NCBI RefSeq assembly: GCF_001723305.1
Contig: NZ_LPWF01000035.1
Coordinates: forward strand, 32,358-96,357
Source of the DNA: Methyloceanibacter superfactus
Lineage (GTDB): Bacteria > Pseudomonadota > Alphaproteobacteria > Rhizobiales > Methyloligellaceae
DNA: 64,000 nucleotides
Direction: 5' to 3'
Shown here: in pieces, positions 17,699 through 26,776 of the stretch
How the letters are laid out: every line of letters begins with the position of its first letter
How positions within the stretch are numbered: position 1 is the first letter of the stretch
Notes under the pieces: model-generated
The model's database searches: none
The model's input: the letters and a program-made list of their open reading frames with translations, nothing else
What the model was told of the DNA's origin: nothing
Program-made: the position numbers and the translations under genes

Positions 17699-18052
17699 TC
17701 ATCGATCTGCCTCGGCTTCGGGCGCGAGGTCTTCTCCCGGAATGTCCGCGTTGTCGTTCTCGGTCTCGAGGAAGCTGCGCAACGCAAGAACGACGATCAG
17801 GGCCGTCATGCCGAACGAGATCACGATTGCCGTCAACACCAGCGCCTGCGGCAAGGGATCGGTGTAGGCGCCTGCATCGGAAATAATCGGCGGCAGGTTG
17901 ACAACGAGCCGCCCCGCCGAGAACAGGAACACGTTCACCGCGTAGGATAGCAAAGTCAGTCCGATGATGATCGGAAACGTCCGCCGCTGCAGGAGCAGGT
18001 AGACTCCGACCGCCGTCATCAAGCCCACGGCGCTGGCGACCAGAAGCTCCAC
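17699..18052 (-). CDS. mnhC: Mrp/Pha antiporter subunit C (NuoK-like)
   Basis: The protein has 117 aa with three membrane helices, a NuoK-like pattern (TFPIIIGLTLLSYAVNVFLF, DPLPQALVLTAIVISFG) and an acidic tail. It lies between the fused AB gene and mnhD with gaps of 1 and 16 bases. Confidence 0.93.
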   Translation of the reverse strand: MELLVASAVGLMTAVGVYLLLQRRTFPIIIGLTLLSYAVNVFLFSAGRLVVNLPPIISDAGAYTDPLPQALVLTAIVISFGMTALIVVLALRSFLETENDNADIPGEDLAPEAEADR

Positions 18053-18053
18053 G

Positions 18054-20912
18054 TCAGTTGCCCCCCTTGCTCGAGCTGACGATGCGCCCCTGCTTCAACG
18101 GGATGTCCATTGGTCCCTTTGGCACAGGTTGGCGCTCGGTCCGTTCCTCGACGCGCGAGATCTGGGCGAGCGACAGCATCACGACGCCGACGACGGTGAG
18201 GAAGACGCCGAGATCGAAGGCAACCGCCGAGGCGATTTCGATCTCGCCCACCAACGGTAGTTCGACATGTGTGTATGTGCTGGTGAGGAAGGGCCAGTCG
18301 AAGAACAGCGATGTCAGTCCGGCAATGCCGGCGATGGCGACGCCGGAGCCGATCATGGCCTGACTATCGATGCGGGCGCGCTGTGCGGCCCACGCATAGC
18401 CGCTCGCCAGATATTGCATGATGAGAGCGATGGCGACGATCAGCCCGGCGATGAAGCCGCCACCCGGCTCATTGTGGCCGCGGAGAAAGATGAAGACCGC
18501 GACGGTGAGCGCGAGAGGCAGAAGGATGCGCGTGGCCACGACGAGGATTAGCGGATGAGCATCCTTACTTTGCAGGGGATGGCGGATGGACTCGAGGGTT
18601 TTCCTCGCTGCGCCTCTCAGAGCGTTGTCGAGAAGCGCGAAGATGGTGATGGCGGCGATGCCGAGAACGATGATCTCGCCGAACGTATCAAAGCCACGAA
18701 AGTCGACGAGGATGACGTTGACGACGTTGGTGCCGCCGCCGCCGGGCTTCGCTTGCGCCAAGTGGTAGTCGGAGATCGTTTGGAAATCGCGTGTCAGGAT
18801 GGCGTAGGTGAGGGCGCCGACTCCGAGGCCGACAGCAGCCGCAAGTCCGCCGCGCCCTAGCCGTCCGGCCGCATCCGTCTCCGCAGGCGTCGTCTTCGGC
18901 AAGAGATTGAGAGCAAGCAGAAGGAGGATCGTCGTGACGACGTCGACCGAGATCTGCGTGAGCGCGAGGTCGGGCGCGGAGAAATGCAAGAACACGAGAG
19001 AGACGATGAGGCCGACGCCGCTCGTGAGGATGAGGGCGAGCAGCCGGTCTCCATGCCAGAAGAGAAGCGCAACGCATATCGCGGCGAGGACGATCCAGGC
19101 GACGCCCGCTGGAAACGACATGGGAATGATCTCCCTGGTTCCAGCCTCATGCGGCGAAGCCAGGAAGCCGACAAGCCCGACCGCGACAATGACGCCGATA
19201 ATGATTCCGGCATAGCGCGGCAGCGAGCCGTTATGGGTCACGTCAATGATCGCGCGCGAGCCGTTCACCAAGGCGGAGAGCACTGCGTCGTAGATGCGCT
19301 TCGCGTCGGGCCGCGGGAGGGCGAGCCGGATCGCGTCGGCGTAGCGGTACAGGCCGAAGAGCATGGCGCCGCCGGCTAGCGCGATCAGGCTCATGAAGAG
19401 TGCCGGCGTCAGGCCATGCCAAATTGCGAGCTTGTAGTCGGGCAGGGCCTCGCCTACCACGGCAAGCGCCGTACGCTCCACGATCGGACCTGCTGTAAGG
19501 GCCGGAAGAACGCCGATGGCCACGACCGGGACGACGAGGATGGCGACGGGGAGCCACATCCCAAGCGGCGGGTCGTGGGGCTTGTGGGGGTAGTCGTCGC
19601 GCGGCGGTCCGAAGAACGTGCTGATCGCGAAACGGAAGGAGTAGGCGGCGGAGAGGAGGGCCCCGATCGTCGCCAATACGGGGAAGAGCCAGACGATCCC
19701 GGCATAGACGGTGTGTGCCGTCTCTTCGAGCATCATCTCCTTTGACAGGAAGCCGTTGAAAAGCGGAATTCCGGCCATCGACGCCGCAGCCAGGATCGCC
19801 AAGGTGGCCGTGATCGGCATGAGGGTGAGCAGTCCGCCAAGCCGGCGAATGTCGCGCGTGCCCGCTTCATGGTCGATGATACCTGCGCTCATGAACAGCG
19901 CCGCCTTGAAGGTCGCATGATTGACGATGTGGAACACGGCGGCAATGGCGCCCAGAGGCGTGCCGAGTCCGAACAGCATGGTGATGAGCCCGAGATGACT
20001 CACGGTCGAGAATGCGAGCAGGGCCTTGAGATCATCCTTGAACAGCGCGATCCATGCGCCGATGAGCATGGTGATGAGCCCGACCGGCGCGACGATGAGG
20101 AACCACGCTTCCGTCGGGGCGAAGACCGGCCATAGCCGGCCCATCAGGAAAAGACCCGCTTTCACCATGGTCGCGGAATGCAGATAGGCCGAGACGGGCG
20201 TGGGCGCGGCCATCGCGTGCGGCAGCCAGAAGTGGAACGGGAACTGCGCCGATTTGGTGAAGGCGCCGCCCAGGATCAGCAGAAGCGTCGGCACGAGAAG
20301 CGGCGAGGATCTGATGATCTCACCACGCTGCAGGATCTCGGTGATCTCGTAAGACCCCGCGATGTGACCGAGCATCAGCATGCCGGCGATGAGCGACAAG
20401 CCCCCGCCGCCGGTGACGATGAGCGCCATGCGCGCGCCCTGGCGTGATTCCGGCAAGTGGCGCCAGTAGCCGATCAGCAGGAACGACGTGAGGCTCGTAA
20501 GTTCCCAGAACACGAGCATCAGAAGAATGTTGTCGCTGAGGACGATGCCCACCATCGCGCCCTGGAACATCAGGAGGTAGAAGTAGAAGAGGCCGAGGGG
20601 GTCGTCCGCGCTCAGGTAGTAGCGCGCATAGAGGATGATCAGCAGCCCCATGCCGAGAATGAGCGCGGCGAAGAACAGTCCCAAGCCATCGACGAAGAAC
20701 GAGAAGGACAAGCCGATCATCGGCAGCCACGGTACGCTCCACGTGATGACGTCGCCGCGGTAGACGGCGGGCGCCTGGGAAAGAAGGAGGACGAGCGCCG
20801 TGAGGGTGACGGCCCCCGTCGCCAACGCGCAGAAGTTGCGGCCATAGCGGATCGCCAGCAGAGGGATCACGGCGCCCAGAAATGGCGTGAGCGTAACGAC
20901 GGCGAGCAGCAT
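18054..20912 (-). CDS. mnhA: Fused Mrp/Pha antiporter subunit A-B
   Basis: From ATG 20912 the protein is 952 aa (a TTG at 20927 adds 5). Residues 1 to about 780 are the NuoL-like MnhA, including FWLPHAMAAPTPVSAYLHSATMVKAG. The last 150 residues carry the MnhB signature LRGHNEPGGGFIAGL and end in a soluble tail. The A-B fusion is normal for alphaproteobacterial Pha/Mrp group systems. It heads the operon AB-C-D-E-F-G, which supports growth at high pH or Na+ and may exchange ions using the respiratory proton gradient. No promoter was recognised upstream. Confidence 0.93.
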   Translation of the reverse strand: MLLAVVTLTPFLGAVIPLLAIRYGRNFCALATGAVTLTALVLLLSQAPAVYRGDVITWSVPWLPMIGLSFSFFVDGLGLFFAALILGMGLLIILYARYYLSADDPLGLFYFYLLMFQGAMVGIVLSDNILLMLVFWELTSLTSFLLIGYWRHLPESRQGARMALIVTGGGGLSLIAGMLMLGHIAGSYEITEILQRGEIIRSSPLLVPTLLLILGGAFTKSAQFPFHFWLPHAMAAPTPVSAYLHSATMVKAGLFLMGRLWPVFAPTEAWFLIVAPVGLITMLIGAWIALFKDDLKALLAFSTVSHLGLITMLFGLGTPLGAIAAVFHIVNHATFKAALFMSAGIIDHEAGTRDIRRLGGLLTLMPITATLAILAAASMAGIPLFNGFLSKEMMLEETAHTVYAGIVWLFPVLATIGALLSAAYSFRFAISTFFGPPRDDYPHKPHDPPLGMWLPVAILVVPVVAIGVLPALTAGPIVERTALAVVGEALPDYKLAIWHGLTPALFMSLIALAGGAMLFGLYRYADAIRLALPRPDAKRIYDAVLSALVNGSRAIIDVTHNGSLPRYAGIIIGVIVAVGLVGFLASPHEAGTREIIPMSFPAGVAWIVLAAICVALLFWHGDRLLALILTSGVGLIVSLVFLHFSAPDLALTQISVDVVTTILLLLALNLLPKTTPAETDAAGRLGRGGLAAAVGLGVGALTYAILTRDFQTISDYHLAQAKPGGGGTNVVNVILVDFRGFDTFGEIIVLGIAAITIFALLDNALRGAARKTLESIRHPLQSKDAHPLILVVATRILLPLALTVAVFIFLRGHNEPGGGFIAGLIVAIALIMQYLASGYAWAAQRARIDSQAMIGSGVAIAGIAGLTSLFFDWPFLTSTYTHVELPLVGEIEIASAVAFDLGVFLTVVGVVMLSLAQISRVEERTERQPVPKGPMDIPLKQGRIVSSSKGGN

Positions 20913-21085
20913 CGTGGCGGCTACCAAGCTTGTGGAAAGTCAACCGCTTGCGGGGCTCGGCGGGGACTGGTGGTGAGAATCTGCACGGCATCGAAGCATA
21001 GTCGGGGCGATGTCGAAAGTCGCCGGAAACCGTCACGGGCTGAGTATTCTTGCCGCACGGAAGACCGCATTTCCGCCGGATCCGG

Positions 21086-22257
21086 CTAGGTTTCGCCGTA
21101 GAGCCAGTCGAATCTCGCGAGTGCCGTCTCGTCGCTGCGGCGTGAAGCGCGAAGTTGCGGGCGAGCCGCGCGGCCCCCGCAAATGATACAGCCATCCGAA
21201 GCGCTTCGATTGCTGCTGGAGCCGCGTGGCCCGCGGACGGCGCAAGACCTCGTAGCGATGAAAGGCGGCGGCGGGCTCGTTAGGCTCCGCAGCGAGAGTC
21301 TCCGCCAAAGTGACGGCGTCCTCGATGGCAAGGCCTGCCCCTTGCGCCAGGAAAGGCAGCACGGGATGGGCCGCGTCGCCGAGAAGGGTGATGGCGCCGC
21401 CGCTCCAATAGGGCAATGGGGGCAGGCGATAGAGCGACCAGCGGCGCCAAGCCTGAACCCGTTCGAGCAATGATTTCGACTCCTTGCACCAGCGGGTGAA
21501 TCCGGAAAGCAAAGACGCGGCGTCGCCCGACTGGTTCCAGCCTTGCACCTCTTGTCCGCCCTCGGTGACGGCAACGATATTCAGGGCCTCGCCGCCACGG
21601 ACCGGGTAGTGGACGAGATGCGCCTTCGGGCCGAGCCACAGCCCCACCACGGGATCGGCGAAGGGGCTGGGCAGATCGCCCATGGGCAGCATGCCGCGAT
21701 AGGCGGTGGCCCCTGAAAAGCTCAAGGTCGCGCCGGGCGCCACGGTTTTGCGCACCACCGACCACAGGCCGTCGGCGCCGATGAGCGCCGACCCTTCCGC
21801 GCCGGGACCGCCGATGCGCCGTGCAGCGATCGTCTTCTCGCCCGGCTCGATCTGAGCGAGGTCGAACCCCGGGCGCAATTCGACGGCTTGAAGCGTCTTG
21901 GCGACCGACAACAGCCCGGCATGGAGGTCGGCGCGGTGGAGGCTGATATAAGGCGCGCCGTAGCGCGTCTCGGCCTGAGGCTTGAGCGGCACGGTGGCGA
22001 GGCGGCGGCCCGTGATGCCGTCGAAGAGACAGATCGCTTCGGGCCGGAAGGCGGTGGGCTCGATCGCGTCGAAAACGCCGAGGCTACGGAGCAGGCGCGT
22101 GGCGTTGGGCCCGAGCTGAATGCCGGCGCCGCTTTCCTCGGTGAAGCTCGAGCGTCGAGGACGCAGGTCTCAATACCCTGCTTGGCCAGGGCGATGGCTG
22201 TCGAGAGCCCGCCGATACCGCCGCCGGCGATGAGAACGGGCGCGCCTGCTTCGCCAT
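21086..22257 (-). pseudogene. FAD-dependent monooxygenase, UbiH/salicylate-hydroxylase-like, four frame breaks
   Basis: The reconstructed gene starts at ATG 22257, 9 bases after the zf-CHCC stop, and ends at TAG 21086-21088. The dinucleotide site reads PVLIAGGGIGGLSTAIALAKQGI, followed in the next frame by TEESGAGIQLGPNATRLLRSLGV. The FAD-binding GDAAHPVLPFLAQGAG is intact, and the C-terminus ends ALARFDWLYGET. Breaks lie near 22238, 22150, 21180 and 21130. All family landmarks are recoverable in one or another frame, so assembly errors are likely, but true decay cannot be excluded. Members hydroxylate aromatic rings with NAD(P)H and O2; the substrate is unknown. Confidence 0.75.
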
Positions 22258-22266
22258 CAAGATGCG

Positions 22267-22530
22267 CTAGGCGGCAGGCGGGCCAGGCGGGGAAGTCGCG
22301 ACATAGACGCAACCGCCGGGCTCGGTCTGCGTTGCCTCCAGGTCGCCGTCGAATTCGTAGAGCGTGGAACAATAAGGGCAAACGATCTGGGTTTCGTGCC
22401 CCATGTCGAGATAGACATGCGGGTGATCGTCGGGCGGCAGGGTCCCCATGCACTGGAACTCCTTGACGCCGATCTTGATCCGGTCGACGCCTACGTCATT
22501 CACGAAATGGGGTACGAGCGTTTGAGCCAT
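22267..22530 (-). CDS. zf-CHCC zinc-finger protein
   Basis: This is an 87-aa protein from ATG 22530. One cysteine (FQCMG), a histidine (MGHE) and the pair CPYC form the CHCC zinc site of the family that includes mitochondrial NDUFS6. The bacterial members are small conserved alphaproteobacterial proteins. It precedes the FAD monooxygenase by 9 bases, so the two are probably co-transcribed. Its molecular job is unknown. Confidence 0.85.
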   Translation of the reverse strand: MAQTLVPHFVNDVGVDRIKIGVKEFQCMGTLPPDDHPHVYLDMGHETQIVCPYCSTLYEFDGDLEATQTEPGGCVYVATSPPGPPAA

Positions 22531-22606
22531 GAGGGTTCGCAAAACTGTCTGTGGTGAGGATTGGCGGCCAGCATAGTGACCCTTGAGGCAAAACGGTAGG
22601 GAGAGA

Positions 22607-23359
22607 ATGCAGAGCTTCGATTCCGACGGTGTGAGGATTGCCTATGTGGACGAGGGGGAGGGCGAACCCATCCTGCTGATCCACGGCTTCGCCTCCAATA
22701 TCGCGGCGAATTGGATCGATCCGGGCTGGGTGAAGACCCTGACGCAAGCCGGCAGGCGGGTGATCGCCTATGACAACCGGGGTCACGGGCGCAGCGACAA
22801 GCTCTACGACCCCGCGTTGTACGGCGCGCCGGCCATGGCGGAGGACGCCAGACGACTCCTGGATCATCTGGGCGTGGCCCGGACGGATGTGCTCGGCTAC
22901 TCCATGGGGGCGCGGATCGCGGCTTTCCTCACCTTCGCCCATCCCGAGCGGGTGCGTAGCGTCATCTTCGGCGGTCTCGGCATCCATATGGTGCGCGGGA
23001 TGGTGGGCTCGGGCCCGCTGGCCCATGCCCTCGAAGCGCCCCGTGTCGAGGATGTCACCAACGCCACGGCGCGCAGCTTCCGGGTCTTCGCCGAGCAGAC
23101 GAAAAGCGATCTGAAGGCGCTGGCCGCGTGCATGCGGGGGCCGCGCGAGAAGGTCCCCGCCGAGCGACTCGGCGAGATCGCCGTGCCGGCGCTGGTGGCG
23201 GTCGGTAGCAAGGATGTGATTGGCGGGTCGGGAGCGGCGCTTGCAGAGCTCATCCCGGGTGCCCAATTTCTAGAGATCACCGGACGCGATCACATGAGGG
23301 CCGTCGGCGACGCAGCTTTCAAGCAGGGTGTGCTCGACTTTTTAACTTCACGAGCTTAG
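22607..23359 (+). CDS. Alpha/beta-fold hydrolase
   Basis: The protein has 250 aa from ATG 22607 with a GGGAGAG site. The oxyanion-hole HG (LLIHGFAS), nucleophile elbow GYSMG with Ser99, the acid in AVGSKDVIGG and His in GRDHMRAVGD form a complete triad. It is cytoplasmic, of the esterase/lipase/haloperoxidase-like group. The substrate cannot be predicted. It is divergent from the zf-CHCC gene and followed by cysE about 65 bases on. Confidence 0.88.
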   Translation: MQSFDSDGVRIAYVDEGEGEPILLIHGFASNIAANWIDPGWVKTLTQAGRRVIAYDNRGHGRSDKLYDPALYGAPAMAEDARRLLDHLGVARTDVLGYSMGARIAAFLTFAHPERVRSVIFGGLGIHMVRGMVGSGPLAHALEAPRVEDVTNATARSFRVFAEQTKSDLKALAACMRGPREKVPAERLGEIAVPALVAVGSKDVIGGSGAALAELIPGAQFLEITGRDHMRAVGDAAFKQGVLDFLTSRA

Positions 23360-23425
23360 GTCCTAGCTTTCGAGTGGTAGACTAAGCTCCCCGGGCCTGC
23401 TAGGGGGGCGAAGTGAGGAAAGCCC

Positions 23426-24259
23426 ATGCATAAGTCCATGGTATCGGCAGAGCTGCAGATCAAACTGCACGACCCGGTGTGGAGCCGGGTGCGGCGCGAG
23501 GCCGAGGACATCAGCGCGGCGGAGCCGGCGCTTGGTGGCTTCATCTATGCGTCGGTGCTCAGTCATTCCCGTCTTGAGGATGCCATCTGCCATCGTCTGG
23601 CGCGGCGGCTGCAGCACGCGGCGCTCGACGTGGGCCTGATGCACCAGACGTTTCATGAGGTGCTCGAGGCGGACCCCATGCTCGGCGAGGAGTTTCGCGC
23701 CGATCTGGTGGCATGGGCGCAGCGCGATCCCGCTTGCGACCGGCTGATCGAGCCGCTCCTCTATTTCAAGGGCTTTCACGCGCTTCAGACCCACCGTATC
23801 GCCCACCGGCTGTGGAACGCGGGCCGTAAGGATTTGGCGCTCTACCTCCAGAGCCTGGTCTCGCGCTTCCTTCAGGTCGACATCCATCCGGCGGCGCGGA
23901 TCGGCCGGGGCATCATGATCGACCATGCCACCGGCATCGTCATCGGCGAGACGGCGGTGGTCGGCGACAATTGCTCGCTCCTGCACGGGGTCACCCTTGG
24001 CGGCTCGGGCAACGAGCAGGGCGACCGCCATCCCAAGATCGGGCGCGGCGTGATGATCGGCGCTGGCGCCAAGATTCTCGGCAATATCTCGGTCGGAGAC
24101 TGCGCCCGGATCGCCGCGGGTAGCGTGGTGCTGAAGGACGTGGCGCCGAAGCGCACCGTGGCCGGCGTGCCGGCCCGGGATATCGGCGCCAATACCTGTG
24201 ACGAGCCGGCGCTGACCATGGATCAAATGTTCACAGGTGACGACGCAAGCCGCCGCTAG
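23426..24259 (+). CDS. cysE: Serine O-acetyltransferase
   Basis: The protein has 277 aa; the ATG at 23426 follows GAGGAAAG. An N-terminal helical domain (to about 150) precedes a left-handed beta-helix of hexapeptide repeats (HPAARIGRGIMIDHATGIVIGE, VTLGGSGNEQGDRHPKIG). CysE makes O-acetylserine from serine and acetyl-CoA, the first step of cysteine synthesis. The C-terminal tail is longer than in many homologues and may carry the cysteine-feedback or CysK-binding end. It precedes a DUF3126 gene, a common pairing in alphaproteobacteria. Confidence 0.94.
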   Translation: MHKSMVSAELQIKLHDPVWSRVRREAEDISAAEPALGGFIYASVLSHSRLEDAICHRLARRLQHAALDVGLMHQTFHEVLEADPMLGEEFRADLVAWAQRDPACDRLIEPLLYFKGFHALQTHRIAHRLWNAGRKDLALYLQSLVSRFLQVDIHPAARIGRGIMIDHATGIVIGETAVVGDNCSLLHGVTLGGSGNEQGDRHPKIGRGVMIGAGAKILGNISVGDCARIAAGSVVLKDVAPKRTVAGVPARDIGANTCDEPALTMDQMFTGDDASRR

Positions 24260-24291
24260 GGCTGGCAGCAGCTCGAAAGGGGGCTTTAAGC

Positions 24292-24504
24292 GTGACACGA
24301 GACGAAATTCTCAAGCTCGAGACCTATTTGAAGAAAGTCTTCCGCTTGCCTGAGATCCAGGTGCGGCAGCGCCCGCAGAAGGACGATTCCGCCGAGGTCT
24401 ATATCGGCGAGGAGTTCATCGGCGTGCTGTTCCGCGACGACGATGACGAGGACGAGACGGCCTATCAGTTCCAGATGGCGATCCTCGACTTCGACTTGCA
24501 ATAG
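24292..24504 (+). CDS. DUF3126 family protein
   Basis: This 70-aa protein starts at GTG 24292. The sequence KLETYLKKVFRLPEI followed by an acidic stretch FRDDDDEDE and YQFQMAILDFDL fits DUF3126. It lies 32 bases after cysE in the same direction. No function is known. Confidence 0.85.
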   Translation: MTRDEILKLETYLKKVFRLPEIQVRQRPQKDDSAEVYIGEEFIGVLFRDDDDEDETAYQFQMAILDFDLQ

Positions 24505-24614
24505 CGCTTTTCGTGCCCTGGCGGCACGGGCGTTAACCAGTCCTTAAGATTTGCGGCAAACGGCCCCGCGCCGCTCGCTAGAGTGCTTTTGGGAAAGCAC
24601 GGGCGAGGGGCGTG

Positions 24615-24926
24615 ATGGGACCTGCAATCGTTTATCTGTACGTGACAGCGTGTGGCTTCGTCTTGGCCGGCGTGCTGTCGAGCTTTGTGCAGCTCGTCTC
24701 GGGCGAGCCGATGCGCTTCGGTGTCGAGCCGAAATCCACCTTATCCTCGATTGGGGGCGTGATCCTGCGGGTGTTCGCAGGGCCTGCCATTCTCATGCGC
24801 AATGCGTGGCGGGGAATGCTGATCGAGGCGCGGCCCAAAGTCTGGTTCGGTGCGTCACTGGCGGTCGCGGCGCTGTGGAGCCTGTTTTCCGGCGCCTTGT
24901 TGATCGACCTTATTCTGACGCTATAG
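24615..24926 (+). CDS. Conserved small inner-membrane protein
   Basis: This 103-aa protein starts at ATG 24615 just after a GAGGGG-type site. It has an N-terminal helix (residues about 4-28), a central amphipathic helix and a C-terminal helix (about 80-101). It resembles uncharacterised Hyphomicrobiales membrane proteins found near cysE. No enzymatic motif is visible. Confidence 0.7.
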   Translation: MGPAIVYLYVTACGFVLAGVLSSFVQLVSGEPMRFGVEPKSTLSSIGGVILRVFAGPAILMRNAWRGMLIEARPKVWFGASLAVAALWSLFSGALLIDLILTL

Positions 24927-24939
24927 ACCTAACCCCCTG

Positions 24940-24973
24940 AAAAAAAGGAGCCGGTCTCTTGCGAGACCGGCTC
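24940..24973 (-). terminator. Intrinsic terminator of the BTLCP gene
   Basis: A perfect 11-bp stem (24948-24958 with 24963-24973, loop 4 nt) is flanked by seven A residues at 24940-24946. On the minus strand this is a GC-rich hairpin followed by a T-run, the classic form. It ends the leftward BTLCP transcript and may also serve the rightward membrane-protein gene. Confidence 0.85.
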
Positions 24974-25064
24974 TAGTAAAGGCCCGGTTGGGTCGGGGAT
25001 GGGTGGGGGATGGTCACCGGGCCTCAAAGCGTGCCCCCTCGGAGCAGGGGGGTCGAAAGTCTCC

Positions 25065-25715
25065 TTACTGGCGGTTCGAAGCCGACACCGCGGGTTGCGG
25101 CTCGAGAGTCGGGGGCAACAGCGAGATCCACACCAGCGGATTGCGCGCGGACTGCTGCTTGACGAATGTGTAGGGCGTATCGGCCCAGGCCATGATCTCG
25201 CGCTGCTTATTGTCGAGCACCAGGTCGCCGTGATCGGTGCGCACCGTCAGCACGGCGTGGCCCTCATTGTTCTCGTCGCGGACGACGGTGATGAGCAGGG
25301 CGCTTTCCGGCCAGCCACGCTCGATCAGGATGCGGCGCTTGAGCAGGACATAGTCCTCGCAGTCGCCTTCCTTCACCGGATAGGTCCACACTTCGACCTT
25401 GCCGTAGAGGTCCAGATCGGTGATCGGCGCCACGGCCTCGTTGACGCTCGTGTTGACCTCGGCGAGCTCGCGGGACTTGGCGGCGCTCAGCTGGATACGG
25501 TCGGCGAAGCGTCCGGACGGACGGCACTCGGTCTCGCGCTCACGGCAGAAATTCACGTAGCCGATCGGCGGCAAGGTGTCGCCAAAGGACTGCAGGAACG
25601 CAACCTTCTGCGTCTCAAGCTGAGGCTTGAGACTGATTGCATGATTGTTTGTGGCATCCGCCGGCAAAGACGAGATGAACATCAAGAATGCTGTACCTAG
25701 AACAAAGTGTTTCAT
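25065..25715 (-). CDS. Periplasmic BTLCP (transglutaminase-like cysteine peptidase, LapG-like)
   Basis: The protein has 216 aa with a signal peptide in residues 1-21. The papain-like triad is visible as Cys119 in EGDCEDY, His153 in EGHAV and Asp168 in LVLDN. Family members such as LapG cut cell-surface adhesins and are held by the c-di-GMP receptor LapD. No lapD or large adhesin gene lies in the window. The next gene upstream encodes a double-PilZ protein on the same strand, which hints at c-di-GMP control of surface proteins, but the link is inferred. Confidence 0.88.
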   Translation of the reverse strand: MKHFVLGTAFLMFISSLPADATNNHAISLKPQLETQKVAFLQSFGDTLPPIGYVNFCRERETECRPSGRFADRIQLSAAKSRELAEVNTSVNEAVAPITDLDLYGKVEVWTYPVKEGDCEDYVLLKRRILIERGWPESALLITVVRDENNEGHAVLTVRTDHGDLVLDNKQREIMAWADTPYTFVKQQSARNPLVWISLLPPTLEPQPAVSASNRQ

Positions 25716-25966
25716 TACACCCCCCGTTTGTTGAGGAGCACTATGTCAGAGAGGTTTTGAGATCCCGATAAAAGAAGCCAGTGTTTTGGAGTAGTATTGG
25801 TAGTTCTTTTTTAGTGAGACCTACTCAAACCTGAATGTTCTTGGGTTAGCTAAAATTTTAGATATTTTGGAACAAAACGCGGCCAAGCGCGGTTTTCCGC
25901 GATTTTTTTGAGGCGATGGCAAGGCGAAGCACCATCGGCCGGCAGTCTTGAAAGAATTGAGAAAGG
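25716..25966. other. AT-rich promoter region of the BTLCP gene
   Basis: This stretch is clearly more AT-rich than its surroundings, especially 25780-25880, and lies directly upstream of the leftward BTLCP gene. It probably holds that gene's promoter. No operator could be defined. Confidence 0.5.
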
Positions 25967-26641
25967 TTAGCCAAACGTGCGCGCGAGACTATCCGGATCT
26001 TGAAGCTCGGCGAATTGTATGGCTATGCCCTGATCGTGGTGGCGCACGACGCGACCGCGCGGGCGACCCAAGACGACGACGGTGTTCAGCGGCGGCTTCA
26101 CGGCGGTGGCGATCGAGGCGCCGCTCAAGGACACGTCCAGCACCCGGCAATCATGGACGTCGCCGTTGGGCAGGATGAGCTTCTGGGCGGCGATGCGGGG
26201 CGCGACGCGCTCATGCTGTCGCTCCTCGGCCCCGATCTCGAGGTTGGCATACCACGTGAGCAAGTTGGCGATGCGCTCGCGCTTCTGCATGCTCACCTGG
26301 ATCTCGACCGCGAAGCCGCCCTCGACGCTGCGGACGACGATGCCTTCGAGACGGCCGAAATTCTCGAGATAGGCGACGATGCGCTCGCCTGGGGCGCAGG
26401 AAATCGGCGCCAGCAGCGCCATGCCCCCGGCGGACATGTTGATCACCTCGCAGGGATAATCCTGCTTGTCCTCGGACATGAAGCGGCCCTGGAGGCTCAC
26501 CGTCACCCGGCGATATTTGCGACGGTCCGGCACGATCTTGGGAAGCGGCCGGCTGGCCGTGAGCTTGCTGTCGCGCCGGCCACGAATGGTCACGGGGCGA
26601 GCGGAAACCTGCTCCTCGGTATTTGGGACGCTCATAATCAT
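25967..26641 (-). CDS. Tandem PilZ-domain protein
   Basis: From ATG 26641 the protein has 224 aa (ATG 26635 is also possible). Two PilZ domains are visible. The first has RRKYRR and NMSAGG, the second ERVAPRI and DVSLSG, so each keeps both the RxxxR and the (D/N)xSxxG c-di-GMP contacts. It has no membrane segment or enzymatic domain and should be a cytoplasmic c-di-GMP receptor. Its output partner is unknown. It lies upstream of the BTLCP gene on the same strand. Confidence 0.85.
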   Translation of the reverse strand: MIMSVPNTEEQVSARPVTIRGRRDSKLTASRPLPKIVPDRRKYRRVTVSLQGRFMSEDKQDYPCEVINMSAGGMALLAPISCAPGERIVAYLENFGRLEGIVVRSVEGGFAVEIQVSMQKRERIANLLTWYANLEIGAEERQHERVAPRIAAQKLILPNGDVHDCRVLDVSLSGASIATAVKPPLNTVVVLGRPRGRVVRHHDQGIAIQFAELQDPDSLARTFG

Positions 26642-26776
26642 GCCAGCGGCCCGCTCAGGTCTGGGGAATTGGGGGCTGAGCAAGCCGAGTGTCAGGCTAG
26701 GAGAGCACGCATTAAGGAAAGTCTAAATGGCTCGGTCCAAGTGGAAACGTCCCGGCTTCGGTGCTCATTGGGTTTC

